Source: Actinoplanes xinjiangensis (GTDB lineage: Bacteria; Actinomycetota; Actinomycetes; Mycobacteriales; Micromonosporaceae). Taken from it: a DNA stretch of 64,000 nt. Shown here one piece after another: positions 1-8,073 of this stretch. Position 1 is the first letter of the stretch. Every line of letters starts with the position of its first letter. The position numbers were made by a program, and so were the translations under genes. Below the pieces are notes generated by a model. That model did no database searches and had not been told where the DNA came from. It saw only the letters and a list, made by a program, of their open reading frames with translations. Location of the stretch: the NCBI RefSeq assembly GCF_003148685.1, contig NZ_QGGR01000005.1:124001-188000 (forward strand). Direction: 5' to 3'.

Positions 1-2
1 GC

Positions 3-284
3 ACGGCCGGCCGGTTCGGGCTGCGCCAGGCGCTGCGCGCCTGCACGCTCACGCTGCTCGAACCGGTGGCCGAGGTGACGGTCAGCGCGCCGTCGGACGC
101 GATCGGCGCGGTGCTCGGCGACCTTGCCGCGCGGCGCGGCCAGGTGACCGATTCGTCGGTACGCACGGTGACCGCCACGGTCCCGCTGGCTGAGCTGTTC
201 GGGTACGCGACCCGGCTGCGCAGCCGCACGCACGGGCGGGGCACGTTCACCAGCCGTCCGGCCGGTTACCGCCCGGCGGCGTAG
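3..284 (+). CDS. C-terminal fragment of an EF-G-like / ribosomal-protection GTPase (5' end outside window)
   Basis: The reading frame is open from base 3 to the TAG at 282-284, so only the last ~93 residues are visible. They fit domain V of the EF-G superfamily: LLEPV, then GAVLGDLAARRGQV, then VPLAELFGYATRLRS and HGRGTF, corresponding to EF-G's LEPIMKVEV, GDLNSRRG, VPLxEMFGY and TxGRxxF. The preceding LRQALRACT resembles TetM/OtrA-type ribosomal protection proteins and other divergent EF-G paralogs more than housekeeping fusA, but without the GTPase domain this cannot be settled. Such proteins act on the ribosome, as translocase or by releasing tetracycline. Confidence 0.75.
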   Translation, partial: TAGRFGLRQALRACTLTLLEPVAEVTVSAPSDAIGAVLGDLAARRGQVTDSSVRTVTATVPLAELFGYATRLRSRTHGRGTFTSRPAGYRPAA

Positions 285-322
285 GTGACGGGCGGGCCCG
301 GGGTGCACGCCCCGGGCCCGCC

Positions 323-1777
323 TCAGGACCGGTCCAGGGCGAGGGCCAGCCGGCGCAGCCAGTGCCGGGCGGTCCCCGCCACCTGCGGGTACTCGTCGGC
401 GAAGTTGTCCCAGTCCACGTCATGCCAGCTCAGCGGCGTGACGGCGGAGAACTCCAGGGCCTCGTCGCCGAGTTCCGGGAGCAGCAGTTCACGGACCAGC
501 TCGACGTCGACCGTGGTGTGCTCGGCGAGCAGCACCGCGTCGTACAGATCCTTGCCCTGCGGGTACCGGTCGGTGGCCAGCCACAGCAGTTTCCAGGCCA
601 GGGACAACTCCGCGGTCGCTCCCAGGACCAGGGGCTTCACACCCGCAAGCGCGACCGGCTCCGGCTCGATCGGCAGATCCTCACCGAACACCACGTCGAT
701 CTGGACGCTGCCGTCGGGAACGCCGGGCGCCGAGAAAGGGATGACGAGCCGGCGGCCGTCAGCTCGCTCGTACGTCCAGATCGCCGACTCGCTCGCTTCG
801 CCGGGCCGCAGGCCGGCCCGGAACGCCGCCTGCTTGACACCGTCGAGCAGTTCCCGCGCCTCCTGGCTGTCGCTGGTGACGCTCACCGGCGTGACGACGA
901 AGTCCAGATCACCGGGCCGCCGTGCATCGTCACCCACCCAGGCCCGCATCAGCGCGCTGCCCCGCAGCACCAGATGCTCCGCCCAGCGGCTGTCGCCCAG
1001 CACGGTGAGCAGGTCGTTCATCGCTCTTTCCCGGGCCGAGCGCCAGCGCCGGCCGACCTCCGGATCGGCGAAGACCGGCTCGCCCGGCCGATAGGCGTTG
1101 TCGAACTGCTTGAGTGCGGGGTCGAAGGCCAGCAGTTGCTCGACGTCACGACCGCCCGGCACCGGCCGGAACGTGGCCGGCATGCCCTGCCGGACGAGTC
1201 CTCCGACGGTGCGCCGCTGGTGGTGGAGCACCCGCTCCGGCGTCAACCAGCCCGCGTCCCACCCGGGGTTGCTGTCGTGCCGGACGCACCACCGCCGGAT
1301 CGAGACGAACTCCAGACCGAGTTCCCGCAGGCCCACCGACAGCGTGGCGAGACTCGCGGTGGCAGCGTCCGCGTCGGTGTCCGCGCAGCGCTGGACCACG
1401 ATCGGACGCGGGTCACGGCACAGCCCGGCGCCACTGACGTCGAGGAGGTCGGCGAGCGCGATGACCGTGGCCACCCGGTCCGGCTCCGACCGCAACTCGA
1501 TGTGATGCTCGAAATCGCGCTCAGCCGGCCGGGCCTCGTCGGCCGGTGCCAGGGTGCGGGTCCGGACCGGCCGCATCCATGACCGTTCGCTCCGTTCGAT
1601 CATCCCGGTCCACTCGCGGACGACCGCCGCGCCGCCGGGCACCACCAGCATCGGCTGCGAGCGGTGCCGGCCGCGGTCCAGCCGGACGTGCCGGAACTCC
1701 AGGCCGTGCCGGCCGGCGAATTCAGCGAGCGCATGGCCCAGGGCGCCGTCCACGGTGATCAGACTGATCATGGTCAT
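323..1777 (-). CDS. AbiEii/AbiGii-type nucleotidyltransferase
   Basis: 484 residues from the ATG at 1777, which overlaps the stop of the upstream GNAT gene by four bases (ATGA); this decides the start against the longer open frame. The segment LVLRGSALMRAWVG...RRPGDLDFV in the middle of the protein is the nucleotidyltransferase signature of the AbiEii/MenT fold (GS/GG motif followed by DxD-like DLDF). Known AbiEii toxins transfer nucleotides to tRNA or other targets and normally pair with an AbiEi antitoxin; no AbiEi-like gene is adjacent here. The N-terminal ~200 residues are not recognised. Function as toxin is inference; it could be a housekeeping relative. Confidence 0.7.
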   Translation of the reverse strand: MTMISLITVDGALGHALAEFAGRHGLEFRHVRLDRGRHRSQPMLVVPGGAAVVREWTGMIERSERSWMRPVRTRTLAPADEARPAERDFEHHIELRSEPDRVATVIALADLLDVSGAGLCRDPRPIVVQRCADTDADAATASLATLSVGLRELGLEFVSIRRWCVRHDSNPGWDAGWLTPERVLHHQRRTVGGLVRQGMPATFRPVPGGRDVEQLLAFDPALKQFDNAYRPGEPVFADPEVGRRWRSARERAMNDLLTVLGDSRWAEHLVLRGSALMRAWVGDDARRPGDLDFVVTPVSVTSDSQEARELLDGVKQAAFRAGLRPGEASESAIWTYERADGRRLVIPFSAPGVPDGSVQIDVVFGEDLPIEPEPVALAGVKPLVLGATAELSLAWKLLWLATDRYPQGKDLYDAVLLAEHTTVDVELVRELLLPELGDEALEFSAVTPLSWHDVDWDNFADEYPQVAGTARHWLRRLALALDRS

Positions 1778-2631
1778 CTCGGTAGATCGGCCTGGTAGAG
1801 CAGACTCCGGTGGGTGGGAAGGTAGCCGAGTGAGTCGTTGATCCGGCGCATCGCGACGTTGCTGTCGGCGGTGTCGGCGAGCAGCCCGGCCAGCCCCGGG
1901 AACCGGGCCCGGATCTCCTCGATCTGCGCGACCTTCAGCCACCGCGCCAGCCCGCGCCCGCGATGCTCCGGCAGCACCCCGGTCCCGTAGTGCTGGCCGT
2001 CCCCGGTACCGTCCCCGGCCACCACGACCTCGGTGAAACCGGCGATCTCCGCGTCCGGCCCGATCACGGCCGTGGTCAGCAGGATCTCGCCGCGCTTCGC
2101 GACCGCCTCCGCGATCCGGTGCAGCCGTTGCACGTCCCACGTGTCCGGGGTCCAGGCGGCGTCGTCCATCGGCATGTCGTCCATCGCCCGCCGGGACCGC
2201 GCGAACGTCTCGGCGAGCTCGTCCGCGACCGTGCCCTCCCAGTGCACGATCCGGTAGCCGTCGACCGGCCCGGCCGCCCCCGCGAACGACGCGAGTTCCA
2301 GCCGGGTGTACGTCAGCGCCAGCACCCGGCGCATCCCGGCCGCCACGCAGAACGACTCCCCCGCGGAGCCCTCCTCGACGGCCGGCCCCAGCAGAGCCGT
2401 CAGCCCCCGTTCACTCGCGGACGCCACGGCGGCGGCGAGCAGCCGGGTGCCGGCACCGGCCCGGCGTTCCGCCGGATGCACGGTGATCCGCAGGTCGGCG
2501 GCCCCACCACCGGCCGGGATGTGGACGCGGGCGGTGCCCAGTGGCCGGTCGTCGTCGCCTTCGGCGATCCAGGCCGGATTACCGGTGGACGGGTCCGTGA
2601 GCGCGGTGATGCGAGTGATCATGCGACGCAT
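1774..2631 (-). CDS. GNAT family N-acetyltransferase (two-domain)
   Basis: About 285 residues. The C-terminal half contains a GNAT acetyl-CoA motif (GTGVLPEHRGRGLARWLK) and the following DSNVAMRRINDSLGY, a common GNAT ending; the N-terminal half has a weaker GNAT-like block (VHPAERRAGAGTRLL), so this is probably a tandem GNAT. Start ATG 2631 follows AGGTG three bases upstream; ATG 2622 (MITRITAL) is an alternative. The gene is divergent from the Nudix gene at 2671 and translationally coupled to the nucleotidyltransferase downstream. GNATs acetylate small molecules or protein termini; some serve as toxins, but the substrate here is unknown. Confidence 0.8.
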   Translation of the reverse strand: MRRMITRITALTDPSTGNPAWIAEGDDDRPLGTARVHIPAGGGAADLRITVHPAERRAGAGTRLLAAAVASASERGLTALLGPAVEEGSAGESFCVAAGMRRVLALTYTRLELASFAGAAGPVDGYRIVHWEGTVADELAETFARSRRAMDDMPMDDAAWTPDTWDVQRLHRIAEAVAKRGEILLTTAVIGPDAEIAGFTEVVVAGDGTGDGQHYGTGVLPEHRGRGLARWLKVAQIEEIRARFPGLAGLLADTADSNVAMRRINDSLGYLPTHRSLLYQADLPR

Positions 2632-2670
2632 TGTCACCTGGCTGGTACATATGGGTGGCATCATTTTCGG

Positions 2671-3237
2671 ATGCGTTCAACGGTGGCGGCAGTGCACGAC
2701 GTGGTGACCAGGCTGGAACCGGTCGACAATCTCGAGGGCGAACACCGCGGGCACGCCCTCGGCTGGCTGCGGAGCACCGATGACGTGTTCCGCCGGATCA
2801 AGCCGGCCGAACCGTCCCGGCACCTGGTGTCCTACGTGGTGCCGGTGGATCCGGCCGACGGCGACCTGCTGCTCGTCGAGCACGTCAACGCCGGTCTGTG
2901 GCTGCCGCCGGGCGGGCACGTCGAGGTGGACGAGGATCCGTACGAGACGGCCGCCCGTGAGATCGAGGAGGAGTTGGGCGTCACCGCCCCGGTGTCGAAG
3001 GACCCGCTCTTCCTGACCGTCACCGAGACCGTCGGCATCGATGCCGGGCACATCGACGTGAGCCTGTGGTACACCGTCGAGATCCCCCGCGACCAGCCGC
3101 TGAAGCCGGACACCGGCGAGTTCCACAGCGTCCGCTGGTGGAGCCGCGACGAGATCGTCAAGTCCGACCCGGCCCGGTTCGACCCGCACCTGGGCCGATT
3201 CCTGCGCAAGCTTCCTAACGCAGAACGCGGTAGGTGA
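2671..3237 (+). CDS. Nudix hydrolase
   Basis: 188 residues. A complete Nudix box is visible at about residues 90-112: GHVEVDE, seven residues, then REIEEELGV, matching Gx5Ex7REUxEExGU, with the Mg2+-binding glutamates present. The family hydrolyses nucleoside diphosphates linked to another moiety. The ATG at 2671 is chosen because the longer open frame upstream runs antisense through the GNAT gene. The 3' end overlaps the convergent reductase gene by 23 bases. Confidence 0.88.
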   Translation: MRSTVAAVHDVVTRLEPVDNLEGEHRGHALGWLRSTDDVFRRIKPAEPSRHLVSYVVPVDPADGDLLLVEHVNAGLWLPPGGHVEVDEDPYETAAREIEEELGVTAPVSKDPLFLTVTETVGIDAGHIDVSLWYTVEIPRDQPLKPDTGEFHSVRWWSRDEIVKSDPARFDPHLGRFLRKLPNAERGR

Positions 3238-3802
3238 GATGGGTGACGCCCCGGCCCTCGATCACCCGCGGATCGCTGAGCCGGACCGGCGTCACCACCT
3301 GATCGCCGAAGAAGCTGGTGCCGGTGCCGAGCAGCACCGGCACCAGCGACACGGTGAGCTCGTCGAGCAGCCCGGCGTCCAGATACTGCTGGGTGAGCGT
3401 CGGCGTCGACACCGACACCACCCGCTCACCGGCCGTCTTCTGCGCGGCCTCCAGCGCCGAGATCGCATCGGTGAAGAACGACGTCTCCGAATCGTCGCGC
3501 GGCCACCCGCCCGGCACCGAATGGCTCACCACGAACACCGGGCACCCGGCCGGATGCCGCCCACCCCACCCGTCGGTGTGGTCGAACAGCCGGCGGCCAC
3601 AGATCAGCGCACCCGCGCTCGCCAACGCTGGCCGCAGAAAACCGGCACTCGCCTCGGTGACATGAAAAATCCACCGCGGATCAGCGCTCGGCACCTCGAC
3701 GTCGCCGTTCTGATACCACCCGAAAAGCTCGGCCACACCGTCGTGCTCATCCGCGACGAACCCGTCCAATGACATGGACAGGGCCGCGACGACTCTGCCC
3801 AT
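3215..3802 (-). CDS. RibD C-terminal / dihydrofolate reductase-fold protein
   Basis: 195 residues. It begins GRVVAALSMSLDGFVAD, the hallmark N-terminus of actinobacterial DHFR-family (RibD_C) proteins, and contains LICGRRLFD, FVVSHS and a C-terminal SLVPVLLGTGTSFF, all typical of the fold. The start at 3802 is supported by GGGAGG six bases upstream; a longer form beginning near 3835 has no such site. These proteins bind NADPH and reduce unknown substrates; they are not the housekeeping folA. The region between its start and the NACHT gene (3803-4081) shows no feature I recognise. Confidence 0.85.
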   Translation of the reverse strand: MGRVVAALSMSLDGFVADEHDGVAELFGWYQNGDVEVPSADPRWIFHVTEASAGFLRPALASAGALICGRRLFDHTDGWGGRHPAGCPVFVVSHSVPGGWPRDDSETSFFTDAISALEAAQKTAGERVVSVSTPTLTQQYLDAGLLDELTVSLVPVLLGTGTSFFGDQVVTPVRLSDPRVIEGRGVTHLTYRVLR

Positions 3803-4081
3803 GGCAGGCCTCCCAACGTGCATCCCTACCTCGCAGGTTTCTCCTCCGAAGCGGTTCACGCAAGCGATTCATCTGCACATTCGCCCAGGTGAGGCCTTAG
3901 TGCGCAGGCCTTCGCGCAAAGAACTCCCACCCTCGTCGGATACGGCCACCCGCCCCGTTCCGCAGCGGACGCCCTACATGCCCCCTGAGCCGGGGCGGTA
4001 TCTTCGCCCGCACGGGGCCACCTGTTCCGAGCCGGTTTCGCACCGGCGACACCTGGTGCCGGGCATCTCCGCCGTCTCTGA

Positions 4082-6181
4082 TCAGACCGGCATCGAACGA
4101 ACGCTCGCGGCGGTTTCCGCGGACATCGGGTGAGCCAGACGGTCACGCAGAAGGGCGTGCCGGAATTGGTAGACACTGCCGGCGCGGCGCAGTACGCCAC
4201 GTTCCTGGGCATCGGCCAGGCTCCGGGACAGCCGCAGAGGAAGTCTGCGGAGGGTGGCGAGAACGAGAGTCGCCACACAGAACTGACCCCAGGCGCTCAC
4301 CAGCACCGCGGCCAGGGCGGCGGCCGGCACCACCCCTCCGATGACGGCCCACAGAAACGGTTCGGGCCTGAACAGGGCGGGGGCCGACATCGCCGCCACG
4401 GCCCCGCCGATGGTGGCTGCGGAGACGAGTGCCGCGTTTCGGTCCATCGCCAGCGACGCCGCGGGAGTCGTCGCCGAGGGGGCGGGTTCCGCGCTGCTCG
4501 CCAGCGCGGTGACCGCACCGCCGGACACGGCGCAGATGACAGCTTCCAGAGGGCTCATGCCGGCGACCATCGCCACGGTGAGCAGGACCGAGCCGACCAC
4601 GGCGAACGACGTCATCAGGCTGCGCAGCGCCAATCGCCGCGGATGGTGACGGTCGGTGAACAGCAATCTCGCGAATGCCACCATCACGCCGGCCGACACT
4701 CCGGTGACCAGCGCGTAGTGCCTCGTGAAGTCACCGTCCCAGGTGAAAGCGGACAGAACCAGGGCCACCACCAGGACAGGCGAGATCAGGGCAGCCAGAA
4801 TGACGTAGACGATGGAGACCACGTGCGCGGTAGGGGCCGGGCGGATATCGCTGATCCGCCACCATGCCAGATCGTGGAGCTGGTATTCCTTCAGATGGAC
4901 CGCGAGCGTTGCCAGCCACCGGCGTGTGCTGTCGGCTCGCCCCGGATAGGTGGCCGGGATCAGGTGGTCCAACAGGTGCTGCTCGATGCCCTCCCGGCTG
5001 GCAGCCCAGTCCGCGGTCAGCAACTCCTCCGGCGTGCGGCCGGTGTTCCGATAGACCATCCGGGTCAGCCAGATCATCAACGGGGTGGACAGCGCCTGCG
5101 TCAGTGGAGTCCCGCTCTCCTCACGCAGATGGGCCAGGACCCGCGACCAGCGCCGGTCGGTCGATCCCGCATCGTCGGCGAGATGCTCGGCGGCCTCCGC
5201 CGCCGGGACCGGCTCCAACTCCACCACCACAGCCGCCGGAATCGGACCGCACGCCTGGACAGCCGCCTGGTACGGCCTGGTCCGGCAGGTGACGACGAAG
5301 TCACGGCCGGCCGCCACCGCGCTGGACAGGCCGATGAGAGCGGCCCGCTGCATATGTTCGTCGAGCTCATCAAGCCCGTCGAGGACCGGCAACACGAATC
5401 CGCCGGCGACGAGATCCCGCGCGAGGCTGCGCGGCTCGGCGTTCGGTCCGGGCAGCGTCCGGGCCAGGCTGCGGTCCTGGGCGATCAACTGGTCGGCGAT
5501 CCAGTCGTCCAGAGACTGCACCGGGTTCCAACTCGCCGTACTGAGCAGCACCGCGACCGGCTCGATCCCACGCCGAAGGGCGAGCAGTTGAAGGATCAGC
5601 TGGATGGCCAGCATCGACTTGCCCGACCCCGGCTCACCGAGCATCACCAGCCGCTTCGGGATGTCGTCGCGGTCGAACACACTCGCGATCCGCGCGTAGT
5701 CGCTGTCCACGTCGACCGGACCGGCGCCCGCCGACTGCCGGACCGACGCCCAACTGACCATCACCGCCCGCGTCTGGGCATTCACCGTCCACCGCACGTT
5801 CAGGGGCCACGGTTCGCAGACCCGGCGGGCGGCCTGCTCCGCGGCCCACTGCTCCCGCTGCGCGGCCGCCAGGCGCGACAGCACGGCCTCGCGTTCGCCG
5901 CCTGCGTCGCCGTTGCCGAGGCGCCACAACCACGTCAGTGCGCAGACGCACGCCGCACCGGCGCTGACCGAACCGAAGACGACGCTCGACCACTTGTCCG
6001 CCCGCTCCAGACCCTCGTGCTGCAGGAACCAGGCCAAGGTCAGGGCCGTCAGGGCGGCTGCCGCCAACGTGATCAGGAACCAGACTCTGGGGCGTCTATA
6101 CCAACTCGGCACCGGACCATGATGGGTCTCACGGCCGGAGAGCGACACCACCCGTACGGCTGACTGATCGACAGAGATCAT
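4082..6181 (-). CDS. NACHT NTPase with N- and C-terminal membrane segments
   Basis: 699 residues. Two hydrophobic helices (about 32-52 and 65-86) precede a NACHT ATPase: Walker A GEPGSGKS near 182-189 and Walker B VLPVLDGLDEL near 262-272, the LDGLDE form being typical of NACHT. A further six or so hydrophobic segments lie between about 455 and 645. The C-terminus YQFRHALLRDRLAHP matches the winged-helix ending of this group. Bacterial NACHT proteins are STAND switches, some proven antiphage; whether this one defends is inference. The ATG at 6181 has no clear Shine-Dalgarno, so the start is uncertain. Confidence 0.8.
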   Translation of the reverse strand: MISVDQSAVRVVSLSGRETHHGPVPSWYRRPRVWFLITLAAAALTALTLAWFLQHEGLERADKWSSVVFGSVSAGAACVCALTWLWRLGNGDAGGEREAVLSRLAAAQREQWAAEQAARRVCEPWPLNVRWTVNAQTRAVMVSWASVRQSAGAGPVDVDSDYARIASVFDRDDIPKRLVMLGEPGSGKSMLAIQLILQLLALRRGIEPVAVLLSTASWNPVQSLDDWIADQLIAQDRSLARTLPGPNAEPRSLARDLVAGGFVLPVLDGLDELDEHMQRAALIGLSSAVAAGRDFVVTCRTRPYQAAVQACGPIPAAVVVELEPVPAAEAAEHLADDAGSTDRRWSRVLAHLREESGTPLTQALSTPLMIWLTRMVYRNTGRTPEELLTADWAASREGIEQHLLDHLIPATYPGRADSTRRWLATLAVHLKEYQLHDLAWWRISDIRPAPTAHVVSIVYVILAALISPVLVVALVLSAFTWDGDFTRHYALVTGVSAGVMVAFARLLFTDRHHPRRLALRSLMTSFAVVGSVLLTVAMVAGMSPLEAVICAVSGGAVTALASSAEPAPSATTPAASLAMDRNAALVSAATIGGAVAAMSAPALFRPEPFLWAVIGGVVPAAALAAVLVSAWGQFCVATLVLATLRRLPLRLSRSLADAQERGVLRRAGSVYQFRHALLRDRLAHPMSAETAASVRSMPV

Positions 6182-6215
6182 TATCGCCGATCAGGGGCAG
6201 GCCCGCGCATCAGCG

Positions 6216-7223
6216 CTAGAAGCCCTGTGCGATGTAGGCCCCGAAGTTGACCGGGGGCGGCGGGACGGTCGCGTCGGGGCACGTAGGGTCGGGGACGTCG
6301 ATGCTCGGCGCTTGCCGTGGCCATTGCAAGAGGTAGTACACGGTCCGGCCGGTGCTGTCGATGGCCTGCCGCAGCGTGCTGGCCGCAGTCGGGTCGTTGT
6401 TGAACACCTCGCCGATCGTCCAGCCCTGCTTGGTGTAGCCGTACTGGTTCATCATGTTGTGTGCGGTGGTGAACAAGGCGCCCTCGTCGACCCCGTTACG
6501 ACGGTAGAAATGGAAGTCGAACAGGTACGGCGGATTGTTCCCGTACACCTTGGGGATATTCTCGATCCGGCCGGCGTAGCCGATGGCGGAGAACCCGACC
6601 GTGTCTTTCTTGTCGAAGGCGTTGGTGTAGTCCTTCCACAGCTGCTGTGTGTAGGCGAGCAGGACCTTCTGGCTGTTCGTCGGCACCGCCTCGTTGCACA
6701 GGTCGATCCGGTAATGGATGCCGGAGCCGGCGATGATCGGGCGCAGGTTGGAGATCAGGTTCCAGTTCTCCTGGTACATGTCGTCATTCCAACTCGGCCA
6801 GTTGTAGGCGGCGTTCTCGCCGATGGGCATGAACGCCACCTGGATCTCGACGAATCCGGCGTCGTCGATCGCGCGCAGCAGATCGGCCAGGTTCTGCCGG
6901 TTCGAGGCGGAGAGGTTGCCGCCGGTGGAGTCCATGGCGGTACCGGTGTCCGCGCGGTGCCGGTGGATGATGTGCACCCGCAGTCGTGCCTGGCCGGCCG
7001 CGCGCATCGCGGCGAGCTGGCCGCGGATCACGTCCGGGGCTTTGTGGAACGAGTTGACGACGCCGTACGGTTCCCGGTTGCAGCCGTCGATCCGGTACCA
7101 GCCGTAGTTGGACCCGCCCCGGGAGGTCGCCCCGGTCGTCGCTGCCAGCGACCGGCCTGCCGGCCAGCCGACGAGCCCGGCCGCGCCGACCGCCGCCGAT
7201 CCCAACAACACCCTGCGACGCAT
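6216..7223 (-). CDS. Tat-exported (beta/alpha)8 glycoside hydrolase, cellulase-like
   Basis: 335 residues. The N-terminus MRRRVLLGSAAVGAAGLVG is a twin-arginine-type export signal ending near residue 28. Motifs fit clan GH-A hydrolases: YRIDLCNEAV (acid/base Glu near 178) and GWTIGEVFNND (candidate nucleophile Glu near 272), with an FDFHFYRR strand between. The exact GH family and substrate cannot be told by eye. The start at 7223 has GAGGTGG about five bases upstream. It stands alone; 7224-7475 separates it from the tRNA array and shows no recognisable operator. Confidence 0.7.
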   Translation of the reverse strand: MRRRVLLGSAAVGAAGLVGWPAGRSLAATTGATSRGGSNYGWYRIDGCNREPYGVVNSFHKAPDVIRGQLAAMRAAGQARLRVHIIHRHRADTGTAMDSTGGNLSASNRQNLADLLRAIDDAGFVEIQVAFMPIGENAAYNWPSWNDDMYQENWNLISNLRPIIAGSGIHYRIDLCNEAVPTNSQKVLLAYTQQLWKDYTNAFDKKDTVGFSAIGYAGRIENIPKVYGNNPPYLFDFHFYRRNGVDEGALFTTAHNMMNQYGYTKQGWTIGEVFNNDPTAASTLRQAIDSTGRTVYYLLQWPRQAPSIDVPDPTCPDATVPPPPVNFGAYIAQGF

Positions 7224-7475
7224 CGCGCCACCTCTTCCGCTCGTCGCCTCGAACCGAACCGGTGGTGACCCCGGCGAGTGAACCGGCCGACCCTGTCATC
7301 CGGTTGTCAGCTGACGCGGAGAGAGATGGGCCGCCGTAAATCGTTTTCCGGACCAAGGTACAGCGAAGCACCCGCTGTTGTCCGACCCGTGGCTGGTGCT
7401 TCCGGCCCTCCTCTGCCGGCCGACCGGGATCTCGAAGCACGCGCCACCAAGCCGCGCCACATCCCGTCGTTCACG

Positions 7476-7549
7476 TGTCGCCGGGTGGTTTCGAACCACC
7501 GGCCTCCGCCTTATGAGGGCGGCGCTCTGGGCCCCTGAGCTACGGCGAC
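7476..7549 (-). tRNA. tRNA with CAT anticodon (Met, or Ile2)
   Basis: Complete cloverleaf on the minus strand. The acceptor stem pairs GTCGCCG with CGGCGAC (seven perfect pairs), the D arm is GCTC...GAGC, the anticodon stem CCGCC/GGCGG closes loop CTCATAA, and the T arm is GGTGG-TTCGAAA-CCACC. Discriminator A. It lacks the initiator tRNA features, so elongator Met or lysidine-modified Ile are the options. CCA is not encoded. Last gene of the six-member array. Confidence 0.85.
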
Positions 7550-7554
7550 CGAAG

Positions 7555-7646
7555 CGGAGAGCGGGAGATTCGAACTCCCGGCAAGGGTTCACGACCCCTG
7601 CTGCGGATTAGCAGTCCGCCGCCTTAGGCCACTCGGCCAGCTCTCC
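7555..7646 (-). tRNA. tRNA-Ser (GCT)
   Basis: Type II tRNA of 92 nt. The acceptor pairs GGAGAGC with GCTCTCC; the anticodon stem GCGGA/TCCGC closes loop CTGCTAA (anticodon GCT, AGC/AGT codons). A long variable arm (GCAGGGGTCGTGAACCCTTGC) follows, as expected for Ser, with discriminator G. The T arm is CGGGAG-TTCGAAT-CTCCCG type. CCA not encoded. Confidence 0.9.
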
Positions 7647-7666
7647 TCTGTCCTACTCGAACCGCG

Positions 7667-7739
7667 TGGACCCGGCCGGACTCGAACCGGCCACCTTCCG
7701 CTTGCAAGGTGGATGCTCTCCCTGATGAGCTACGAGCCC
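7667..7739 (-). tRNA. tRNA-Ala (TGC), divergent
   Basis: 73 nt. The acceptor GGGCTCG/CGGGTCC contains the G3:U70 wobble that identifies alanine tRNA, plus a second wobble. Anticodon loop CTTGCAA gives TGC, agreeing with Ala. The anticodon stem TCCAC/GCGGA has one A-C mismatch, and a competing seven-pair helix (CCACCTT with AAGGTGG) spans the same region. Discriminator A; no CCA encoded. It may be a specialised or weakly functional extra copy. Confidence 0.75.
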
Positions 7740-7744
7740 CTGCG

Positions 7745-7818
7745 TGCCCTCGGCGCGATTCGAACGCGCACCGTCCAGGTCCTCGGCCTGGTGCCTCTGC
7801 CTGTTGGGCCACGAGGGC
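7745..7818 (-). tRNA. tRNA-like gene with GAG anticodon (Leu codons), atypical
   Basis: 74 nt with perfect acceptor (GCCCTCG/CGAGGGC), anticodon (CCAGG/CCTGG) and T (GCGCG/CGCGC) stems. The seven-base loop CCGAGGA gives anticodon GAG, which reads CTC/CTT (Leu), but position 33 is C instead of the near-universal U, and the variable loop is short whereas tRNA-Leu normally has a long arm. Discriminator A is compatible with Leu. Amino-acid identity is therefore uncertain. Confidence 0.6.
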
Positions 7819-7825
7819 GTCGAAG

Positions 7826-7900
7826 AGTGGCTACCGGGCCTCGAACCCGGGACCTCCGCCATGGCGAGACGGCGCTCTACCGAAACTGAGCTGCAGCCAC
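7826..7900 (-). tRNA. tRNA-Gly (GCC), with C33
   Basis: 75 nt. The acceptor GTGGCTG/TAGCCAC is fully paired with one wobble, the D arm GCTC/GAGC, anticodon stem CCGTC/GGCGG (one wobble), loop TCGCCAT, T arm CCGGG-TTCGAGG-CCCGG. Anticodon GCC and discriminator U agree with Gly. As in the neighbouring GAG gene, position 33 is C rather than U. CCA not encoded. Confidence 0.7.
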
Positions 7901-7904
7901 ACCG

Positions 7905-7977
7905 CGTCCCCGGAGAGATTCGAACTCCCGACCCCCGGATCCGTAATCCGGTGCTCTTTCCGCTGAGCTACGGGGAC
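7905..7977 (-). tRNA. tRNA-Arg (ACG)
   Basis: 73 nt. The acceptor pairs GTCCCCG with CGGGGAC, the D arm is GCTC...GAGC, anticodon stem CCGGA/TCCGG closes loop TTACGGA (anticodon ACG, inosine-modified in bacteria), and the T arm is GGGAG-TTCGAAT-CTCTC. Discriminator G. First gene of the array in the direction of transcription, four bases from the next. Confidence 0.85.
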
Positions 7978-8023
7978 ATTTGTCATCCGCTGTGGAATTG
8001 TCAGACAAGGGCATGACGAGAAA

Positions 8024-8053
8024 CGCCGCCCGATTCCGTGAGGAAGGGCGGCG
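8024..8053 (-). terminator. Terminator-like hairpin after the 27-codon ORF
   Basis: Perfect eight-pair stem (CGCCGCCC / GGGCGGCG) with a 14-base loop; on the minus strand it is followed by TTTCTC. It lies between the small ORF and the tRNA array and could end the small transcript or attenuate entry into the array. Confidence 0.5.
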
Positions 8054-8073
8054 CAGAGATAACCAGCAGGATG

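Noticed and set aside
1963..2670. Long N-terminal extension of the Nudix protein
   Set aside because: It is antisense to the GNAT gene and adds no domain; the ATG at 2671 gives a normal Nudix length.
4148..4185. tRNA-Leu-like string (GCCGGAATTGGTAGACACTGCCGG) on the plus strand
   Set aside because: It resembles a tRNA-Leu D arm, but no acceptor or T arm follows, and on the minus strand it encodes the conserved GSVYQFRHALL ending of the NACHT protein.
7278..8016. Several short proteins over the tRNA array
   Set aside because: Their sequences are translations of tRNA T arms and anticodon arms (repeated FEPRT/FEP-like words).
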